A stretch of DNA of 64,000 nucleotides. It comes from a virus. The stretch's first letter is position 1, and each line of letters begins with the position of its first letter. Made by a program: the position numbers and the translations under genes. Below are positions 63,778 to 64,000 of this stretch, one piece after another. The stretch lies in IMG/VR virus record IMGVR_UViG_3300019135_000009, positions 62,001 through 126,000 of that record. One strand, written 5' to 3'. A model generated the notes under the pieces. It was given only the letters and a program-made list of their open reading frames with translations. It was not told the DNA's origin and made no database searches.

Positions 63778-64000
63778 ATGAATAAAGAGCAATTTACAAT
63801 TGAAATAGAATTGAAAGGTAGACTTCAAGGCGAGAAATCGGACAGATTAAGCGAAATCAAAGAACGGTTTAACGAAGACGAAATTGAGCGCGATGATATG
63901 GAATGGCTTATCGAACAGGTTGAAAAAGGGATGACAGAAAATGCCGCAATCATGCGATCTTTGCATGAATGCATAACGCGCATGCAAGAAATTAAATTCA
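63778..64000 (+). CDS. Partial helical protein, cut by the window end
   Basis: At least 74 residues from the ATG after AAGGAGAAGC; no stop before the edge. Acidic and helical, less AT-rich than its neighbours. Unknown. Confidence 0.6.
   Translation, partial: MNKEQFTIEIELKGRLQGEKSDRLSEIKERFNEDEIERDDMEWLIEQVEKGMTENAAIMRSLHECITRMQEIKF

Noticed and set aside
1-64000. Arbitrium system (aimR-aimP)
   Set aside because: No 370-400 residue TPR protein with a following short secreted peptide is present in this window; it may lie outside.
1-64000. tRNA genes
   Set aside because: No cloverleaf with the invariant GGTTCRA-type arm and acceptor pairing was found by eye; a tRNA scan would be decisive.

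Overview
The window is part of an SPbeta-like temperate phage or prophage of a low-GC Bacillus (subtilis/pumilus group). Four things show this: strong GGAGG-type ribosome sites with frequent TTG/GTG starts; a replication block in SPbeta order (helicase YorI, primase YorJ, RecJ-like exonuclease YorK); a tyrosine-recombinase-fold protein lacking catalytic residues that fits the SPbeta master repressor MrpR; and many promoters with the SPbeta repeat ACTAATTAATAATG (SPBRE) as their spacer. No tRNA, rRNA, CRISPR array or active transposase was seen.

Layout. 1-1.4 kb: end of a forward phage operon. 1.5-9.4 kb: accessory (lysogenic conversion) region with two secreted proteins, a two-gene Pycsar defence cassette (membrane effector plus pyrimidine-type cyclase), a coiled-coil DUF2325 protein, small membrane proteins and three structured RNAs that appear to be one family. 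9.47-14.8 kb: leftward early genes. 14.8-15.84 kb: divergent AT-rich switch region with five hairpin-forming repeats. 15.8-36 kb: rightward early genes, mostly small unknowns, plus an M20/M42-like peptidase, a DUF262-like protein, an XRE regulator, a Thg1-like 3'-5' polymerase and a LAGLIDADG-type protein. 36.4-37.8 kb: MrpR-like repressor and a small partner. 37.9-47.5 kb: replication and recombination genes (SSB-like protein, Sak4-like ATPase, kinase, YorH/I/J/K-like proteins) with a 49-codon gene that looks like the toxin-binding tail of MazE. 47.5-64 kb: long forward array of small genes including an alarmone hydrolase, NADAR, RNase HI, a nucleotidyltransferase, DUF3307 and Pth2.

Control. 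Two promoter families are visible. One carries a 19-bp palindrome (AATCTGTTGACAACAGATT) centred on the -35 box and drives many leftward and rightward early genes. The other carries SPBRE between -35 and -10 and drives replication and other genes; MrpR is the expected binder. The mrpR promoter has a reversed SPBRE-like site just upstream of it.

Most genes between 16 and 36 kb and between 48 and 64 kb cannot be given a function from sequence alone; for these the visible motifs and start-site evidence are recorded.
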